A DNA stretch of 52,020 bases from Chrysosporum bergii ANA360D (GCF_029891735.1 NZ_JANQDH010000064.1:1-52020), one strand, 5' to 3'; positions 1 to 9,811 are shown, counted from the first letter of the stretch. The notes: generated by a model from the letters alone, not told the origin. Made by a program: numbers and translations.

Positions 1-304
1 CATTTTTTTGTCACTTTTTACCGATTCTCAATTAATCGTAGTGATGTCTCACTGTGCGCGATCGCTCCCATGAATGCCGCTTGAGCAAATTCTTACACAG
101 CAAGCTTTTTGCCCCTTCCTCTCCGTCGAACTCACGTTAAAATAGGAATTATTACATTGCTCATACAGACGCACGCCAAAAGCAGCCAATATTACCAGGG
201 CTGCGGTCAAGAAACTATCGTCTGTTTTTTACCGGACAAAGTTCTAAAAACGGTGTGCTGCACCACCGCACAACACACCCTACAAGATACTTGACCAACA
301 GCCT
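1..304. other. left-edge non-coding region downstream of acs
   Basis: No convincing gene is seen. The only open frame (109-294, plus strand) has low-complexity composition and resembles no family I know, so I treat it as chance. The stretch holds one HIP1-like site near position 60 and, at its right end, the hairpin annotated separately as the acs terminator. Confidence 0.5.
246..279 (-). terminator. probable rho-independent terminator of acs
   Basis: Read on the minus strand just after the acs stop, GGTGTGTTGT pairs with GCAGCACACC (ten pairs, two of them G-U) around a short loop, and GTTTTTAG follows directly. Stem, loop and T-run are in the right order and orientation for acs. Confidence 0.6.
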
Positions 305-2275
305 TTAAGCACCTTCCCGCAACTTATCCAAAACACTGCGATCCTCTAAGGTAGAAGTATCACCAAATACCTCTTGACCAGAAGCTAAACTCCGCAGCAA
401 GCGCCGCATAATTTTACCGGATCGGGTTTTGGGTAAAGCATCAGTAAAGCGAATTTCCCCAGGACGGGCGATCGCTCCAATTTCTTTGACAACGTGCTGT
501 TTCAGTTCTTTACTCAAATCTTCACTGGCTTGATAAGTTCCTTCTAAACTGATGAAAGCCACAATTTCCTCCCCTTTAAGTTCATCCGGCTTACCCACCA
601 CCGCAGCTTCTGCTACTGCGGGATGAGAAACTAAAGCTGATTCTACTTCCATAGTCCCCAGGCGATGTCCTGATACATTCAACACATCATCCACACGACC
701 CATTACCCAGAAATAGCCATCCTCATCTTGTCTAGCCCCATCACCTGCAAAGTAGATATAGTTACCATCTTTCGGGGGGATATGTTCCCAATAAGTGCGA
801 CGAAAGCGTTGTGGGTCATTGTATACCGTCCGCATCATCCCCGGCCAAGGATAACGAACTGCCAAATAACCCCCCTCATTATTAGGTACAGTGTCACCCT
901 CTAAATTTACCACATCCGCAATAACTCCAGGAAAGGGAAGAGTTGCCGAACCTGGTTTAGTGGGAATAGCTCCGGGTAGTGCTGTAATCATAATACCACC
1001 GGTTTCTGTTTGCCACCAGGTATCTACAATGGGGCAACGTTCGCCACCAATAATTTTATGATACCACATCCAAGCTTCTGGGTTAATGGGTTCACCCACC
1101 GTCCCCAACAAACGTAAAGAAGATAAATCGCGGGTTTTGGGATGGTGTTCCCCCATTTTGATAAATGCCCGAATCGCTGTAGGGGCTGTATAAAAGATAT
1201 TCACGCCGTATTTTTCAATTACATCCCAAAAGCAACCGGGATTAGAACCACGGGGCGCACCTTCGTACATTAAAGTAGTAGCACCGTTGGAAAGAGGCCC
1301 ATAAACTATATAGCTATGTCCGGTAATCCAGCCCACATCAGCAGTACACCAGTATACATCTGTATCTTGCAGATCAAAAATCCATTTACTGGTCATGTGA
1401 GTATATAAGTTATAACCAGCAGTTGTATGTACAACACCCTTGGGTTTACCCGTACTACCGGAGGTGTAAAGAACAAACAGCATATCTTCGCTGTCCATAG
1501 GTTCTGCCGGACAATCTGCTGATACACCCTGTTGTAGGTCATGCCACCAATGATCCCGCCCTGGTTCCATGTGAGTTTGTTGACAGGTGCGTTTGACAAC
1601 TAGTACATCTGTAACACTAGGGACGGTGTGATCTGCCAAGGCTTTGTCTACTTGTGCTTTCAGGGGAACAATAGCATCTTTACGCCAACCACCATCAGCA
1701 GTAATCACTAACTTAGCTGCTGCATCATTGAGGCGATCGCGTAAAGCTTCTGCACTAAAACCACCAAATACCACACTATGGGGCGCACCTATTCTAGCAC
1801 AAGCTAACATAGCAATGGCCGCTTCAGGAATCATAGGCATATAAATACCCACGCGATCGCCTTTTTTCACCCCCAACTGCTTCAGCACATTGGCAAACTG
1901 GCACACCTCCCGATGTAATTGGGCATAAGTGAGGGTGCGGGAGTCTCCCGGCTCCCCCTCCCAAATTAGCGCTGCTTTATTTCTACGCCAGGTTGTCAGA
2001 TGTCGATCCAGGCAATTATAAGAAATGTTAATTTTCCCACCCACAAACCACTGAGCAAAAGGTGGCTGCCAATCTAGTACTGTCTCCCATTTTTGGAACC
2101 ATTCTAACTCTGTGGCGGCTAATTTTGCCCAAAATTCCTGGGGATTAGCTCGAGCTTGAGCATATAGTTCTTGGTAGTCTGCCAGACTTTTGATATGGGC
2201 GTTTTGGGCAAATTCCCTAGTGGGAGGGAATAAGCGCTTCTCCTGTAAGATGGATTCTATGGTTGGCTCAGACAT
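305..2275 (-). CDS. acs: acetyl-CoA synthetase (AMP-forming)
   Basis: Activates acetate with ATP and CoA to acetyl-CoA through an acetyl-adenylate, in the cytoplasm. The 656-residue length fits the family (about 650). The adenylate-forming signature [11 protein letters not shown] starts at about residue 270, WWQTETGG is present in the middle, and the C-terminal [11 protein letters not shown] carries the conserved catalytic lysine at about residue 621, the usual target of regulatory acetylation. I chose the ATG at 2275 (MSEPTIES) over an ATG 19 codons upstream because family members start there and the extra residues look unrelated. It stands alone, followed by a hairpin terminator and divergent from the next gene. 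Confidence 0.96.
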   Translation of the reverse strand: MSEPTIESILQEKRLFPPTREFAQNAHIKSLADYQELYAQARANPQEFWAKLAATELEWFQKWETVLDWQPPFAQWFVGGKINISYNCLDRHLTTWRRNKAALIWEGEPGDSRTLTYAQLHREVCQFANVLKQLGVKKGDRVGIYMPMIPEAAIAMLACARIGAPHSVVFGGFSAEALRDRLNDAAAKLVITADGGWRKDAIVPLKAQVDKALADHTVPSVTDVLVVKRTCQQTHMEPGRDHWWHDLQQGVSADCPAEPMDSEDMLFVLYTSGSTGKPKGVVHTTAGYNLYTHMTSKWIFDLQDTDVYWCTADVGWITGHSYIVYGPLSNGATTLMYEGAPRGSNPGCFWDVIEKYGVNIFYTAPTAIRAFIKMGEHHPKTRDLSSLRLLGTVGEPINPEAWMWYHKIIGGERCPIVDTWWQTETGGIMITALPGAIPTKPGSATLPFPGVIADVVNLEGDTVPNNEGGYLAVRYPWPGMMRTVYNDPQRFRRTYWEHIPPKDGNYIYFAGDGARQDEDGYFWVMGRVDDVLNVSGHRLGTMEVESALVSHPAVAEAAVVGKPDELKGEEIVAFISLEGTYQASEDLSKELKQHVVKEIGAIARPGEIRFTDALPKTRSGKIMRRLLRSLASGQEVFGDTSTLEDRSVLDKLREGA

Positions 2276-2496
2276 AATTAATTTTTCTCTCTCTATGGCG
2301 TTGTCAACTATTGTGTACTGAAAGTTATACACAATTGCTTTGATTTTCGTTAAGAGTTACAATACCAGCAATTACTCCGGCACATTAGTAGGGTGCGTCA
2401 GATTGTATAAATCATGCAAATAGCCTTATATTTGATATCTGGCCCACCGTAGTTATATTAACAAAGCGTTAATTATTATTAAAAGTAGGGCATCGT

Positions 2497-3189
2497 TTGC
2501 AAGCACAAGACATCAAGGATCAACTCACCAACCTCATCGAGGAAGCCAACTCGATAGACCCTAACCTGGCCAAAAAATTAGATGAAATTAATCGTTGGGT
2601 AAAAAATATCAAAACAGGTTCTCTGACCGCCAAACCATTTGTCCTAGCTTTTTTATTAGAAGTAATTACGGATTCTACCATTTGGCTGATGATTAAATCA
2701 TCATCTTCCCCAGCAGAACAAAAAGCTAAGTTTGAGCAAATGACCCCCAATGAAAAATATTGGTACAGCTATCTTTTTCCCAGATGGATAAACGCCAATG
2801 ACTCCAAATTTTACATTTGGAAACAAAAACTCATGGCAGGGGAATTTAATCAACAAGATGATGATATCATTAGAGCAATAGCCCAAGATGTTGTGCAGCG
2901 TCAAGGTAGTGTGTGGAAACGTTATATTGCGGATTTGTCTATGGCAACAGACTTGATTGTTAGTAATCGCCAACAAAAACCACTATGTATTCAAGTTACC
3001 AGCGTATCCGAAGAGTTTAATCAGCAAAAGTATCATTTGTGGCAAGTGACACTGCAATCATGGGAAATAGAGAGAGGAATATTTTTAAGTTACAATCCCA
3101 AAGATGCCAATTTCATCAGACAGTTAGTCAACATAGCCATGTACAACAGTGACTATCTTTCAAGTGGTAAGTATTTGAAATTAGATTAA
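2497..3189 (+). CDS. hypothetical protein, possible nuclease-like C-terminal half
   Basis: I do not recognise this 230-residue protein. The N-terminal 50 residues are charged and helical. Residues 55-68 are hydrophobic but too short to be clearly transmembrane. The C-terminal half has a DLIVSN strand followed by LCIQVTS and a basic helix, an arrangement loosely like the D...(E/Q)xK core of PD-(D/E)XK nucleases, but the final lysine is replaced by Thr, so that reading is weak. The start is a TTG with a TAGGG a few bases upstream; there is no earlier in-frame ATG. Two further ORFs follow closely on the same strand and may form a unit. Confidence 0.6.
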   Translation: MQAQDIKDQLTNLIEEANSIDPNLAKKLDEINRWVKNIKTGSLTAKPFVLAFLLEVITDSTIWLMIKSSSSPAEQKAKFEQMTPNEKYWYSYLFPRWINANDSKFYIWKQKLMAGEFNQQDDDIIRAIAQDVVQRQGSVWKRYIADLSMATDLIVSNRQQKPLCIQVTSVSEEFNQQKYHLWQVTLQSWEIERGIFLSYNPKDANFIRQLVNIAMYNSDYLSSGKYLKLD

Positions 3190-3247
3190 TTCCAAATTCC
3201 AGGTTTTTGTTTTTCCCCTAGATACTCATTCAGCAATCACAGCTTTT

Positions 3248-3697
3248 ATGGCTCACCGACAAGAAACTCAAAGCTACGAAACCCCTGTGGAAAAATTTAC
3301 TCAAGCTTTAACAACAGCCCGGAGAATGCAGCATGACTGGCTAACCTACGGTGTTGATTTTGTGCATTTATACATTGAAGATGCAGATAGTAATTGGCTA
3401 GAAAATTGGGGAAATGAAGAGATTTTATGTAACAAATTATTAGATGGAATTAAGGAATTTTTGGTTAGTGATCATGATGTGGCCGTCAGAGTCAGAGAAC
3501 ATTTAGGGCAGCGTTCTTTGTTTGATTTAGCAGTAAACTTAGAAGTATGTTGGAGAATTGCCACAGTAGATGAGCGATTATCTCTAGTCCGGAACTTGTT
3601 AGCTGGTGAGGAATATCATGTTAATCTTCATCATGAGAAATTGTTAAATTTAGCAGAGAGTCTTTTGTTAAAAATAGCAGATATAGCCATCAGATGA
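3248..3697 (+). CDS. hypothetical protein
   Basis: This 149-residue soluble, acidic and helix-rich protein matches no family I recognise. There is no signal peptide or membrane segment. It starts 58 bases after the preceding hypothetical gene, and its stop codon overlaps the ATG of a 34-codon ORF in an ATGA arrangement, so the three probably share a transcript. The small acidic downstream partner next to a possible nuclease is reminiscent of a toxin/immunity or antitoxin layout, but nothing in the sequence proves it. Confidence 0.6.
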   Translation: MAHRQETQSYETPVEKFTQALTTARRMQHDWLTYGVDFVHLYIEDADSNWLENWGNEEILCNKLLDGIKEFLVSDHDVAVRVREHLGQRSLFDLAVNLEVCWRIATVDERLSLVRNLLAGEEYHVNLHHEKLLNLAESLLLKIADIAIR

Positions 3698-3798
3698 ACT
3701 GGGAGACGTGCAACAGCAAACCTTGGGATGGTGAAGATTTATTAGACTTTACCACTGTAGCTGATTTGCAACAATGGTTACAGTCTGATCCAATTTAA
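3694..3798 (+). CDS. small ORF overlapping the previous stop (ATGA)
   Basis: This 34-residue ORF begins MNWETCNSKPWDGED and ends LQQWLQSDPI. Its ATG shares bases with the TGA of the 149-residue gene, a typical arrangement for translational coupling. The peptide is acidic and rich in Trp and Asp, not low-complexity. It could be a real small protein or the degenerate remainder of a longer downstream gene. Confidence 0.4.
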   Translation: MNWETCNSKPWDGEDLLDFTTVADLQQWLQSDPI

Positions 3799-3915
3799 TA
3801 CACCAGACCTTTATTTATTTTTCCCTGTTCCCTGATCAGAGCCTCATACTCCGTACCGTTTAGCTGCTGTCAAGTATTATTTCATTCATGTACTTGATAC
3901 AATAACCAGGAAAAC

Positions 3916-3956
3916 GCGATCGCTCTTGGTTTACATAGCCAACAACAAGCGATCGC
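3916..3956. repeat. inverted pair of HIP1 sites
   Basis: Two perfect GCGATCGC octamers (3916-3923 and 3949-3956) lie 25 bases apart. A TTG next to the first and a CAA next to the second let the pair form an extended hairpin. It lies in the 266-base gap before terC; no other feature is seen in that gap. Confidence 0.5.
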
Positions 3957-4064
3957 CTGAATATCATTTCCATGAGAATACAGCACTAAACAGTTAAGCT
4001 ATATAAAACCACTATTTTTTTTTGCACTTTTCAAATAATTTTTATCCTGCTTGAGAAACCCGGA

Positions 4065-4808
4065 ATGCTAGACCACATCTTTGATTATCTTCAGTTTAAT
4101 TTCAGCGTTGAAGCCCCCATTGTCCTGTTGATCTTGATTTTCTTAGAAGCGGTGCTATCCGCCGACAATGCCATCGCCCTAGCTGCCATTGCTCAGGGAC
4201 TAGAAGACAAAGAACTAGAACGTAAAGCCCTTAATGTTGGTTTAGTCGTTGCCTATGTGCTACGAATTACCCTCATTCTCACGGCTACTTGGGTACAAAA
4301 ATTTTGGCAATTTGAATTATTAGGTGCAGCTTATCTCTTGTGGTTAGTATTTCAACACTTTACCTCAGAAGAAGCCAAGGACGACCATCATCACGGACCA
4401 CGTTTTAAATCTTTGTTACAAGCCATACCAATAATTGCCTTTACAGATTTAGCATTTTCTTTAGACAGTGTGACAACTGCCATCGCTGTTTCTCAAGAAA
4501 CATGGCTAGTGCTGACGGGTGCAACAATTGGAATTATCACATTGCGATTTATGGCCGGATTGTTTATTCGGTGGTTAGATGAATTTAAGAACCTGGAAGA
4601 TGCAGGCTATATCACGGTGGCCTTTGTGGGTTTGCGTCTGTTGTTAAGAGTGATCAACGATGATTTAGTTCCACCAGAATGGCTAGTAATTTCTGCCATC
4701 GCTCTGATTTTAGTCTGGGGATTTTCTCAGCGTACCGTCGTTGAACCACCGAAAACAGAATCCGAAAAGAGTGAAGCACCAAACCAGAAGCTAGAAGCTA
4801 GGGAATGA
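4065..4808 (+). CDS. TerC family integral membrane protein
   Basis: A 247-residue polytopic membrane protein of the TerC family (Alx/YkoY-like), implicated in metal ion (manganese) export or homeostasis and, in plastids and cyanobacteria, in thylakoid biogenesis. Seven or so hydrophobic segments are visible. Two acidic family motifs are present: EAVLSADNAIA in helix 1 and FTDLAFSLDSVTTA near residue 135; their Asp residues are thought to bind the metal. A His-rich loop (DDHHHG) sits near residue 107. The C-terminal 25 residues are charged and cytoplasmic. The stop codon lies inside the first arm of the downstream terminator hairpin. Confidence 0.9.
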   Translation: MLDHIFDYLQFNFSVEAPIVLLILIFLEAVLSADNAIALAAIAQGLEDKELERKALNVGLVVAYVLRITLILTATWVQKFWQFELLGAAYLLWLVFQHFTSEEAKDDHHHGPRFKSLLQAIPIIAFTDLAFSLDSVTTAIAVSQETWLVLTGATIGIITLRFMAGLFIRWLDEFKNLEDAGYITVAFVGLRLLLRVINDDLVPPEWLVISAIALILVWGFSQRTVVEPPKTESEKSEAPNQKLEARE

Positions 4809-4833
4809 AGGATGATTTTCATTCTTCATTCCC
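4801..4833. terminator. bidirectional terminator between terC and ndk
   Basis: GGGAATGAAG (4801-4810) and CTTCATTCCC (4824-4833) form a perfect 10-base-pair stem around a 13-base loop. The left arm contains the TGA of terC and the right arm ends 12 bases from the ndk stop, so one hairpin can serve both convergent genes. There is no long T-run. Confidence 0.6.
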
Positions 4834-4844
4834 TAATTCCTAAA

Positions 4845-5294
4845 CTACTCTTGTAACCAAGGTGTTAAATGTGGTTCCCAACTGACTAATTCTTCTTCTT
4901 TAAACCACAGGGCTATTTCCCTCTGTGCGGTTTCTAAAGCATCAGAACCGTGAATGAGATTGCGGCCAATGTTAATGCCAAAATCTCCCCGAATTGTTCC
5001 AGGTTCTGCTGATAAGGGGTTAGTTGCGCCAATAATTTTTCTCGCAGCTGCCACAACCCCATCACCTTCCCAAACCATGGCTACAACTGGTCCAGAGGTG
5101 ATAAACTCGACTAAACTGGCAAAAAATGGCCGTTCCCGGTGAACATCATAATGCTGTTGGGCTAATTCCTTGCTGACTGTCATGAATTTTAAAGCCACCA
5201 GGGTAAAACCTTTAGCTTCATAGCGACGGATGATTTCACCCACCAGTCCACGCTGTACACCATCTGGTTTAATTGCTAAGAATGTGCGTTCCAC
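4845..5294 (-). CDS. ndk: nucleoside diphosphate kinase
   Basis: Transfers the gamma phosphate from ATP to NDPs through a phosphohistidine, keeping NTP and dNTP pools balanced. The start [15 protein letters not shown] and the active-site segment [10 protein letters not shown] (His about 115) are canonical. I place the start at a GTG at 5294: this gives exactly 149 residues, the family length, and a GGGAG stands 7 bases upstream. An ATG 69 bases further upstream is in frame but would add a 23-residue tail not seen in the family. Confidence 0.95.
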   Translation of the reverse strand: MERTFLAIKPDGVQRGLVGEIIRRYEAKGFTLVALKFMTVSKELAQQHYDVHRERPFFASLVEFITSGPVVAMVWEGDGVVAAARKIIGATNPLSAEPGTIRGDFGINIGRNLIHGSDALETAQREIALWFKEEELVSWEPHLTPWLQE

Positions 5295-5524
5295 AGCTAT
5301 CTCCCAAAACTGAATATTTTTTTCTCCGGTCGTATTTGTCATTGCTTTTGATCTCCTGTTCATGTCATCAAGGCTTGATAACCTTGACAGATGACCAAGA
5401 ACTAATCAGCAATAATTAGTGACCAATCAGAGTCTACCTCAGAAATTATCTGTAAGAGCATATCAGTTGCCGATAGAATGCGTTAAATTGTTAATTCGTG
5501 GGTGAAATACAGAGGTTACTAAAC

Positions 5525-7540
5525 ATGGGTGCTGAGTTAACTGCTAGATCTGAAGGGGTGGTCATGCCTGTGAATGGACACAAATTAGAAGTCAAAGGTC
5601 ACAAACCAAAAAAGCTCTTACCGCCTAGTAATATTACAGAAGGCCCGCTTCGTCACTGGAAAATTGAGGACAGCGAAGCCTTGTACCGCATACAAGGTTG
5701 GGGAGAGCCTTACTTTTCCATTAATGCTGCCGGTCATATTACCGTTTCTCCCAAGGGCGATCGCGGTGGCTCACTAGACTTATTTGAATTAGTCAACGCC
5801 TTGAAACTGCGTAACTTAGGACTGCCTATGTTAATTCGCTTCTCGGATATTTTGGAAGACCGGATTGAGCGGTTAAATGCTTGTTTTGGCAAAGCCATTG
5901 CCCGCTACAATTACCCAGGTATATATCGTGGCGTGTTTCCTGTGAAGTGTAACCAAGAGCGCCATTTAATTGAAGATTTAGTCAAGTTCGGTAAACCCCA
6001 TCAGTTTGGCTTAGAAGCCGGTTCTAAGCCGGAATTAATGATTGCCTTAGCTTTGTTGGATACACCGGGAGCATTGCTGATTTGCAACGGCTACAAAGAC
6101 CAAGAATACATCGAAACAGCAATGTTAGCCCAAAGACTGGGGCAAACCTCAATTATCGTCATTGAACAGATTGAAGAACTGGACTTGGTGATTAATGCTC
6201 ACCGTCAGTTAGGTATTAAACCAATTTTGGGAGTGCGCGCTAAACTCAGTACCCAAGGTATGGGACGCTGGGGAACTTCCACAGGCGATCGCGCTAAATT
6301 TGGTCTGACAATTCCCCAAATTATGGAAACTGTCAACAAACTACGCGAAGCTAATTTGCTGGATTGTCTGCAATTAATGCACTTCCACATTGGTTCACAA
6401 ATCTCCGCCATTAATGTAATCAAAGATGCCATCCAAGAAGCCAGCCGTATTTACGTAGAATTAGCCATGTTGGGGGCTGACATGAAGTATCTCGATGTTG
6501 GTGGCGGCTTGGGTGTAGATTATGACGGCTCTCAAACCAACTTCTACGCATCCAAAAACTACAATATGCAAAACTATGCTAACGACATCGTGGCAGAGTT
6601 AAAAGATACTTGTGCGGAGCGGCAGATTACCGTACCAACATTGATTAGTGAAAGTGGAAGGGCGATCGCGTCCCATCAGTCGGTACTAATTTTTGATGTT
6701 CTCAGTACTAACGATGTTCCTCTAGACTTACCAGAACCCCCAGAAGAACAGGAATCCCCCTTAATCAAATACTTGTGGGAAACTTACCACTCCATCAACC
6801 AAGAGAATTATCAAGAATTTTACCACGATGCAGCCCAATTTAAAGAAGAAGCCATCAGCAGATTCAATCTAGGAATTCTGCGCCTAGAAGAACGAGCCAA
6901 AGCCGAGCGATTGTATTGGGCTTGTTGTCAAAAAACTCTCAACATTACCAGACAGCAGGAATACGTACCAGATGAACTGGAAGACCTAGAAAAAATCATG
7001 GCTTCCATTTACTACGTTAATCTTTCTGTGTTTCAATCAGCACCAGATTGTTGGGCGATCGACCAACTATTCCCCGTCATGCCAATACACCGGCTGGACG
7101 AAGAACCCCTACGACGGGGAATATTAGCAGACCTGACCTGTGATAGTGACGGCAAAATCGACCGCTTTATTGACCTACGGGATGTCAAATCAGTTTTAGA
7201 ACTGCACACCTTCAAGCCAGAAGAACCTTACTACCTAGGAATGTTCCTCAATGGAGCTTATCAAGAAATCATGGGCAACTTACACAACTTATTCGGTGAT
7301 ACTAATGCTGTTCACATCCAGTTAACACCGAAAGGCTACCAAATTCAGCACGTCGTCAAAGGTGATACCATGAGCGAAGTGATGAAATATGTACAGTATG
7401 ATTCTGAAGACATGGTAGAAAACATCCGTCAACGCTGTGAAAAAGCCTTAGAAGAAAAACACATCACCCTAGCTGAATCCCAGCGACTACTACAAACCTA
7501 CGAACAAAGTCTAGGAAGATACACCTATCTAAACAGCTAG
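5525..7540 (+). CDS. speA: biosynthetic arginine decarboxylase
   Basis: Decarboxylates arginine to agmatine, the first step of polyamine synthesis and an arginine/cyanophycin breakdown route in cyanobacteria; needs PLP and Mg. The 671 residues fit SpeA-type enzymes (about 650). The PLP-binding lysine is in FPVKCNQERH (about K141), HFHIGSQ and the glycine-rich DVGGGLGVDYDG bind cofactor phosphate, and ISESGRAI is conserved. I chose the ATG at 5525, which has GAGG about 10 bases upstream, rather than the in-frame GTG at 5498. The gene ends before a convergent hairpin. Confidence 0.94.
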   Translation: MGAELTARSEGVVMPVNGHKLEVKGHKPKKLLPPSNITEGPLRHWKIEDSEALYRIQGWGEPYFSINAAGHITVSPKGDRGGSLDLFELVNALKLRNLGLPMLIRFSDILEDRIERLNACFGKAIARYNYPGIYRGVFPVKCNQERHLIEDLVKFGKPHQFGLEAGSKPELMIALALLDTPGALLICNGYKDQEYIETAMLAQRLGQTSIIVIEQIEELDLVINAHRQLGIKPILGVRAKLSTQGMGRWGTSTGDRAKFGLTIPQIMETVNKLREANLLDCLQLMHFHIGSQISAINVIKDAIQEASRIYVELAMLGADMKYLDVGGGLGVDYDGSQTNFYASKNYNMQNYANDIVAELKDTCAERQITVPTLISESGRAIASHQSVLIFDVLSTNDVPLDLPEPPEEQESPLIKYLWETYHSINQENYQEFYHDAAQFKEEAISRFNLGILRLEERAKAERLYWACCQKTLNITRQQEYVPDELEDLEKIMASIYYVNLSVFQSAPDCWAIDQLFPVMPIHRLDEEPLRRGILADLTCDSDGKIDRFIDLRDVKSVLELHTFKPEEPYYLGMFLNGAYQEIMGNLHNLFGDTNAVHIQLTPKGYQIQHVVKGDTMSEVMKYVQYDSEDMVENIRQRCEKALEEKHITLAESQRLLQTYEQSLGRYTYLNS

Positions 7541-7544
7541 GGAA

Positions 7545-7567
7545 TTTTAGATTTTAGATTTTGGATT
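7545..7567. repeat. short tandem repeat (ATTTTAGATTTTGG type)
   Basis: Runs of TTTTAGAT/TTTTGGAT follow the speA stop. Near-identical runs occur after lepB (20761-20784) and, as an inverted pair, after pnp (9938-9963). This is the short tandemly repeated repetitive sequence type common between Nostocales genes. Confidence 0.6.
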
Positions 7568-7578
7568 AAGGTTTTACT

Positions 7579-7601
7579 CCCCTCTCCACACAGGAGAGGG
7601 G
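7579..7601. terminator. hairpin between convergent speA and the NTP-transferase gene
   Basis: CCCCTCTCC (7579-7587) and GGAGAGGGG (7593-7601) form a perfect 9-base-pair stem with a 5-base loop, placed between the convergent stop codons. GC-rich but lacking a T-run, so it could also be one of the dispersed palindromic repeats. Confidence 0.55.
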
Positions 7602-7613
7602 CTGGGGGATGAG

Positions 7614-8783
7614 CTAAATTACATTCATCCCCAGCAGATCCTCAATGGCTTGGCGCTCAAAAGGTGTTTCCGATGGCGGTGTTTGACGAGCATCCGTAAT
7701 CAGCCAATCTAAAGCAGCCGCTTGAACATCTATTGCATTTCCCTTTTTATCTACGCAATAACGACCAAACACCAATTTATCAACCAGTCTTACCCCAGGG
7801 CCTAATCGTGACCATTCAAAAATAACGCTGTTCTCTACAGTTGCTCCACTGCATATCCAGCAGTTGGGACCAATCATCGTTGGTCCAACAATTTTAGCGC
7901 CATCTTCAATCCTAGTCATGCCACCAATGTACACAGGTCCTGTAATATCCACCTTATCCCAATTCACAGCAACATTTAAACCAGTGTAGATACCAGGGGC
8001 GACTTGGTTACCTGGAATTTGCACATTTTTAATATCTCCTAGCAATACACCATTAATTGCCCGCCAGTAATCGGGTACTTTACCAATATCCACCCATTCA
8101 AAGTCCATGGCAATGGCGTAAAAAGGCGCACCAATTTCTACTAATTTGGGAAATAACTGGCTACCAATGTCATATTCAACGCCAGAAGGTATATAATCAA
8201 ACACCTCCGGCTCAAAAATATAAATACCAGTGTTGATATTGGTGCTAATAGCTTCCTCCTTCGGCGGTTTTTCTTGGAAAGCTTTAACGCGTCCATTTTC
8301 GTCAGTCACTACCACACCGTAACTAGAAACCTCTTCCAGTGGGACAGATTTTGTAATTATTGTGGCAATTGAACCCTGGGATTTATGCCACTTCACAGCC
8401 GCAGACAAATCTAAGTCAATAAGAGCATCACCACACAAAACCACAAAAGTATCATCAAAAAATGGTGAGAAGTCTTGAATACGCCGCATTCCACCAGCAG
8501 AACCAATGGCTTCCCCCACTAATTTGCCGTCGTCATCAATTTTGCCTTCAAAAGAATAAGCAATTTCTACGCCAAACCGTTGACCGTCACGAAAATAGTT
8601 TTCAATTTCCTCAGCCAAATGGCTAACATTCACCATAATCTGGTTAAATCCGTGCTGGCGCAACAGTTCCAGCAGGAATTCCATCACCGGCTTTTGCAGA
8701 ATGGGAATCATTGGTTTAGGAATTGTGTAAGTAATAGGACGCACACGAGTACCCTTACCCGCCGCAAGAATCATGGCTTTCAT
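7614..8783 (-). CDS. nucleotidyltransferase family sugar-1-phosphate NTP transferase
   Basis: A 389-residue protein with an N-terminal nucleotidyl transferase domain (MKAMILAAGKGTRVRP, residues 1-16, then KPMIPI and the metal-binding CGDALIDLDL near residue 117) followed from about residue 250 by a left-handed beta-helix with hexapeptide repeats (GPVYIGG, GPTMIGPNC). Such two-domain proteins activate a sugar-1-phosphate with GTP, ATP or UTP for cell-wall or exopolysaccharide synthesis. It looks closest to mannose-1-phosphate guanylyltransferase or glucose-1-phosphate transferase types; the substrate cannot be read from sequence. It stands alone, convergent with speA. Confidence 0.88.
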   Translation of the reverse strand: MKAMILAAGKGTRVRPITYTIPKPMIPILQKPVMEFLLELLRQHGFNQIMVNVSHLAEEIENYFRDGQRFGVEIAYSFEGKIDDDGKLVGEAIGSAGGMRRIQDFSPFFDDTFVVLCGDALIDLDLSAAVKWHKSQGSIATIITKSVPLEEVSSYGVVVTDENGRVKAFQEKPPKEEAISTNINTGIYIFEPEVFDYIPSGVEYDIGSQLFPKLVEIGAPFYAIAMDFEWVDIGKVPDYWRAINGVLLGDIKNVQIPGNQVAPGIYTGLNVAVNWDKVDITGPVYIGGMTRIEDGAKIVGPTMIGPNCWICSGATVENSVIFEWSRLGPGVRLVDKLVFGRYCVDKKGNAIDVQAAALDWLITDARQTPPSETPFERQAIEDLLGMNVI

Positions 8784-8945
8784 ACAATTTTATTCCTCAA
8801 AGACAAACTAGTTTACTTTGCTCCAGTGATGCTTAATCATCAATTTTAATTTTTGGGCAAAGTATCTCCTCAAAACAGGCATAACAGGAATTTGCTGGCT
8901 ATTGCCACTTTTTAGGTATAATTTTAGTTTATTTTTGTTTTGGAG

Positions 8946-9005
8946 TTAAATATCGCCAGTGACATACTCCTACACTCTCCTGCGGGCAGGTGAGAAGCTT
9001 CTTTT
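8946..9005 (-). other. structured intergenic remnant, possibly an IS200/IS605-type end
   Basis: Just downstream of scpA the minus strand reads a hairpin CTC-A-CCTGC-cc-GCAGG-A-GAG followed by TGTAGGAGTATGTCAC. Such hairpin-plus-tail layouts are known at right ends of IS200/IS605-type elements, but no transposase or tnpB remains, so this is a guess. It may simply be the scpA terminator. Confidence 0.25.
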
Positions 9006-9013
9006 TGTTTAAG

Positions 9014-9811
9014 CTAAGGTGAATCTGTGAGCAAGCGAATTTTAATTTCCTGGTAAAATTCCTCTTGTAATAGTTCAACTTTAGATTCAGCTGAAAGCAG
9101 TAGTAGCGCCCAGAAAACACTAACTAAGTGGCTATGTTCTGACTCATGGTGAAAGCCGCTTTGGTGTGGTTGCTTTGTTTGAGTCCACAAATCTACAAGT
9201 TGTTCTAGATTCAAACAACTTTGCTGGAAAAATAGCTCTGTTGCGTAACCATGCAACACTTGCTCTAGTTCCCCAGCCACTTCCGTCAGATTTTCCTGGT
9301 GTGCTAACTCTAGCGCTTGGCGCATCTTTTGGGCGCTGGGCTGACGCTTGGAGCGGACAGGTTGGCTCGATTTCTCAACCAGTTTAAGCTGGCTGGCCAT
9401 GATCTGCAATTGCTTAATTAACTCTTGGAGAGTTACAGGACGCTTTGGCAGTGGCATTGCTGAGGGACGGCGACGCAAGTGTCGCTCTAATTGCAAACGA
9501 TGGGCATGATGCAATAGACCAGCCTCACTTGGTGAGATTGCATCATCTATTACATCCTCGTTTGTGTCTTCTACTAAAGATAATTGCATCAAGGTGTTAG
9601 CTTTGAATAACACTAGCATTGATGCTGACAAAAAAGCCTGTCCTGATTGCGACAAGTCAGATTCATAATTTTTAGCTTTGGCCTCCGGTGCCATTAATTC
9701 TAGATAACGGTCAATTACGTCAATTACCTGCACATCCCAAGGATCAATGTCCCCTTGTTCAGCCTGATCAATCAGCTGTATGATTGTTTCTAATAACTCC
9801 GAAGCGTCCAT
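9014..9811 (-). CDS. scpA: segregation and condensation protein A
   Basis: The kleisin subunit that bridges SMC heads with ScpB in chromosome condensation and segregation. This 265-residue protein has the N-terminal helical LLETIIQLIDQAEQGDIDPWDVQVIDVI-type segment, the middle helices rich in Leu (AFLSASMLVLFKANTL) and a C-terminal winged-helix-like segment ending in FYQEIKIRLL. The middle linker (about residues 110-185) is basic and variable, as in other cyanobacterial ScpA. The partner scpB is also in the window but 19 kb away and not co-transcribed. Confidence 0.87.
   Translation of the reverse strand: MDASELLETIIQLIDQAEQGDIDPWDVQVIDVIDRYLELMAPEAKAKNYESDLSQSGQAFLSASMLVLFKANTLMQLSLVEDTNEDVIDDAISPSEAGLLHHAHRLQLERHLRRRPSAMPLPKRPVTLQELIKQLQIMASQLKLVEKSSQPVRSKRQPSAQKMRQALELAHQENLTEVAGELEQVLHGYATELFFQQSCLNLEQLVDLWTQTKQPHQSGFHHESEHSHLVSVFWALLLLSAESKVELLQEEFYQEIKIRLLTDSP

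Noticed and set aside
109-294. 61-codon plus-strand ORF at the left edge
   Set aside because: No family resemblance, overlaps the acs terminator hairpin, no ribosome binding site.
5294-5363. N-terminal extension of ndk to the ATG at 5363
   Set aside because: Adds 23 residues unlike the family; the GTG start gives the exact family length and a good ribosome binding site.
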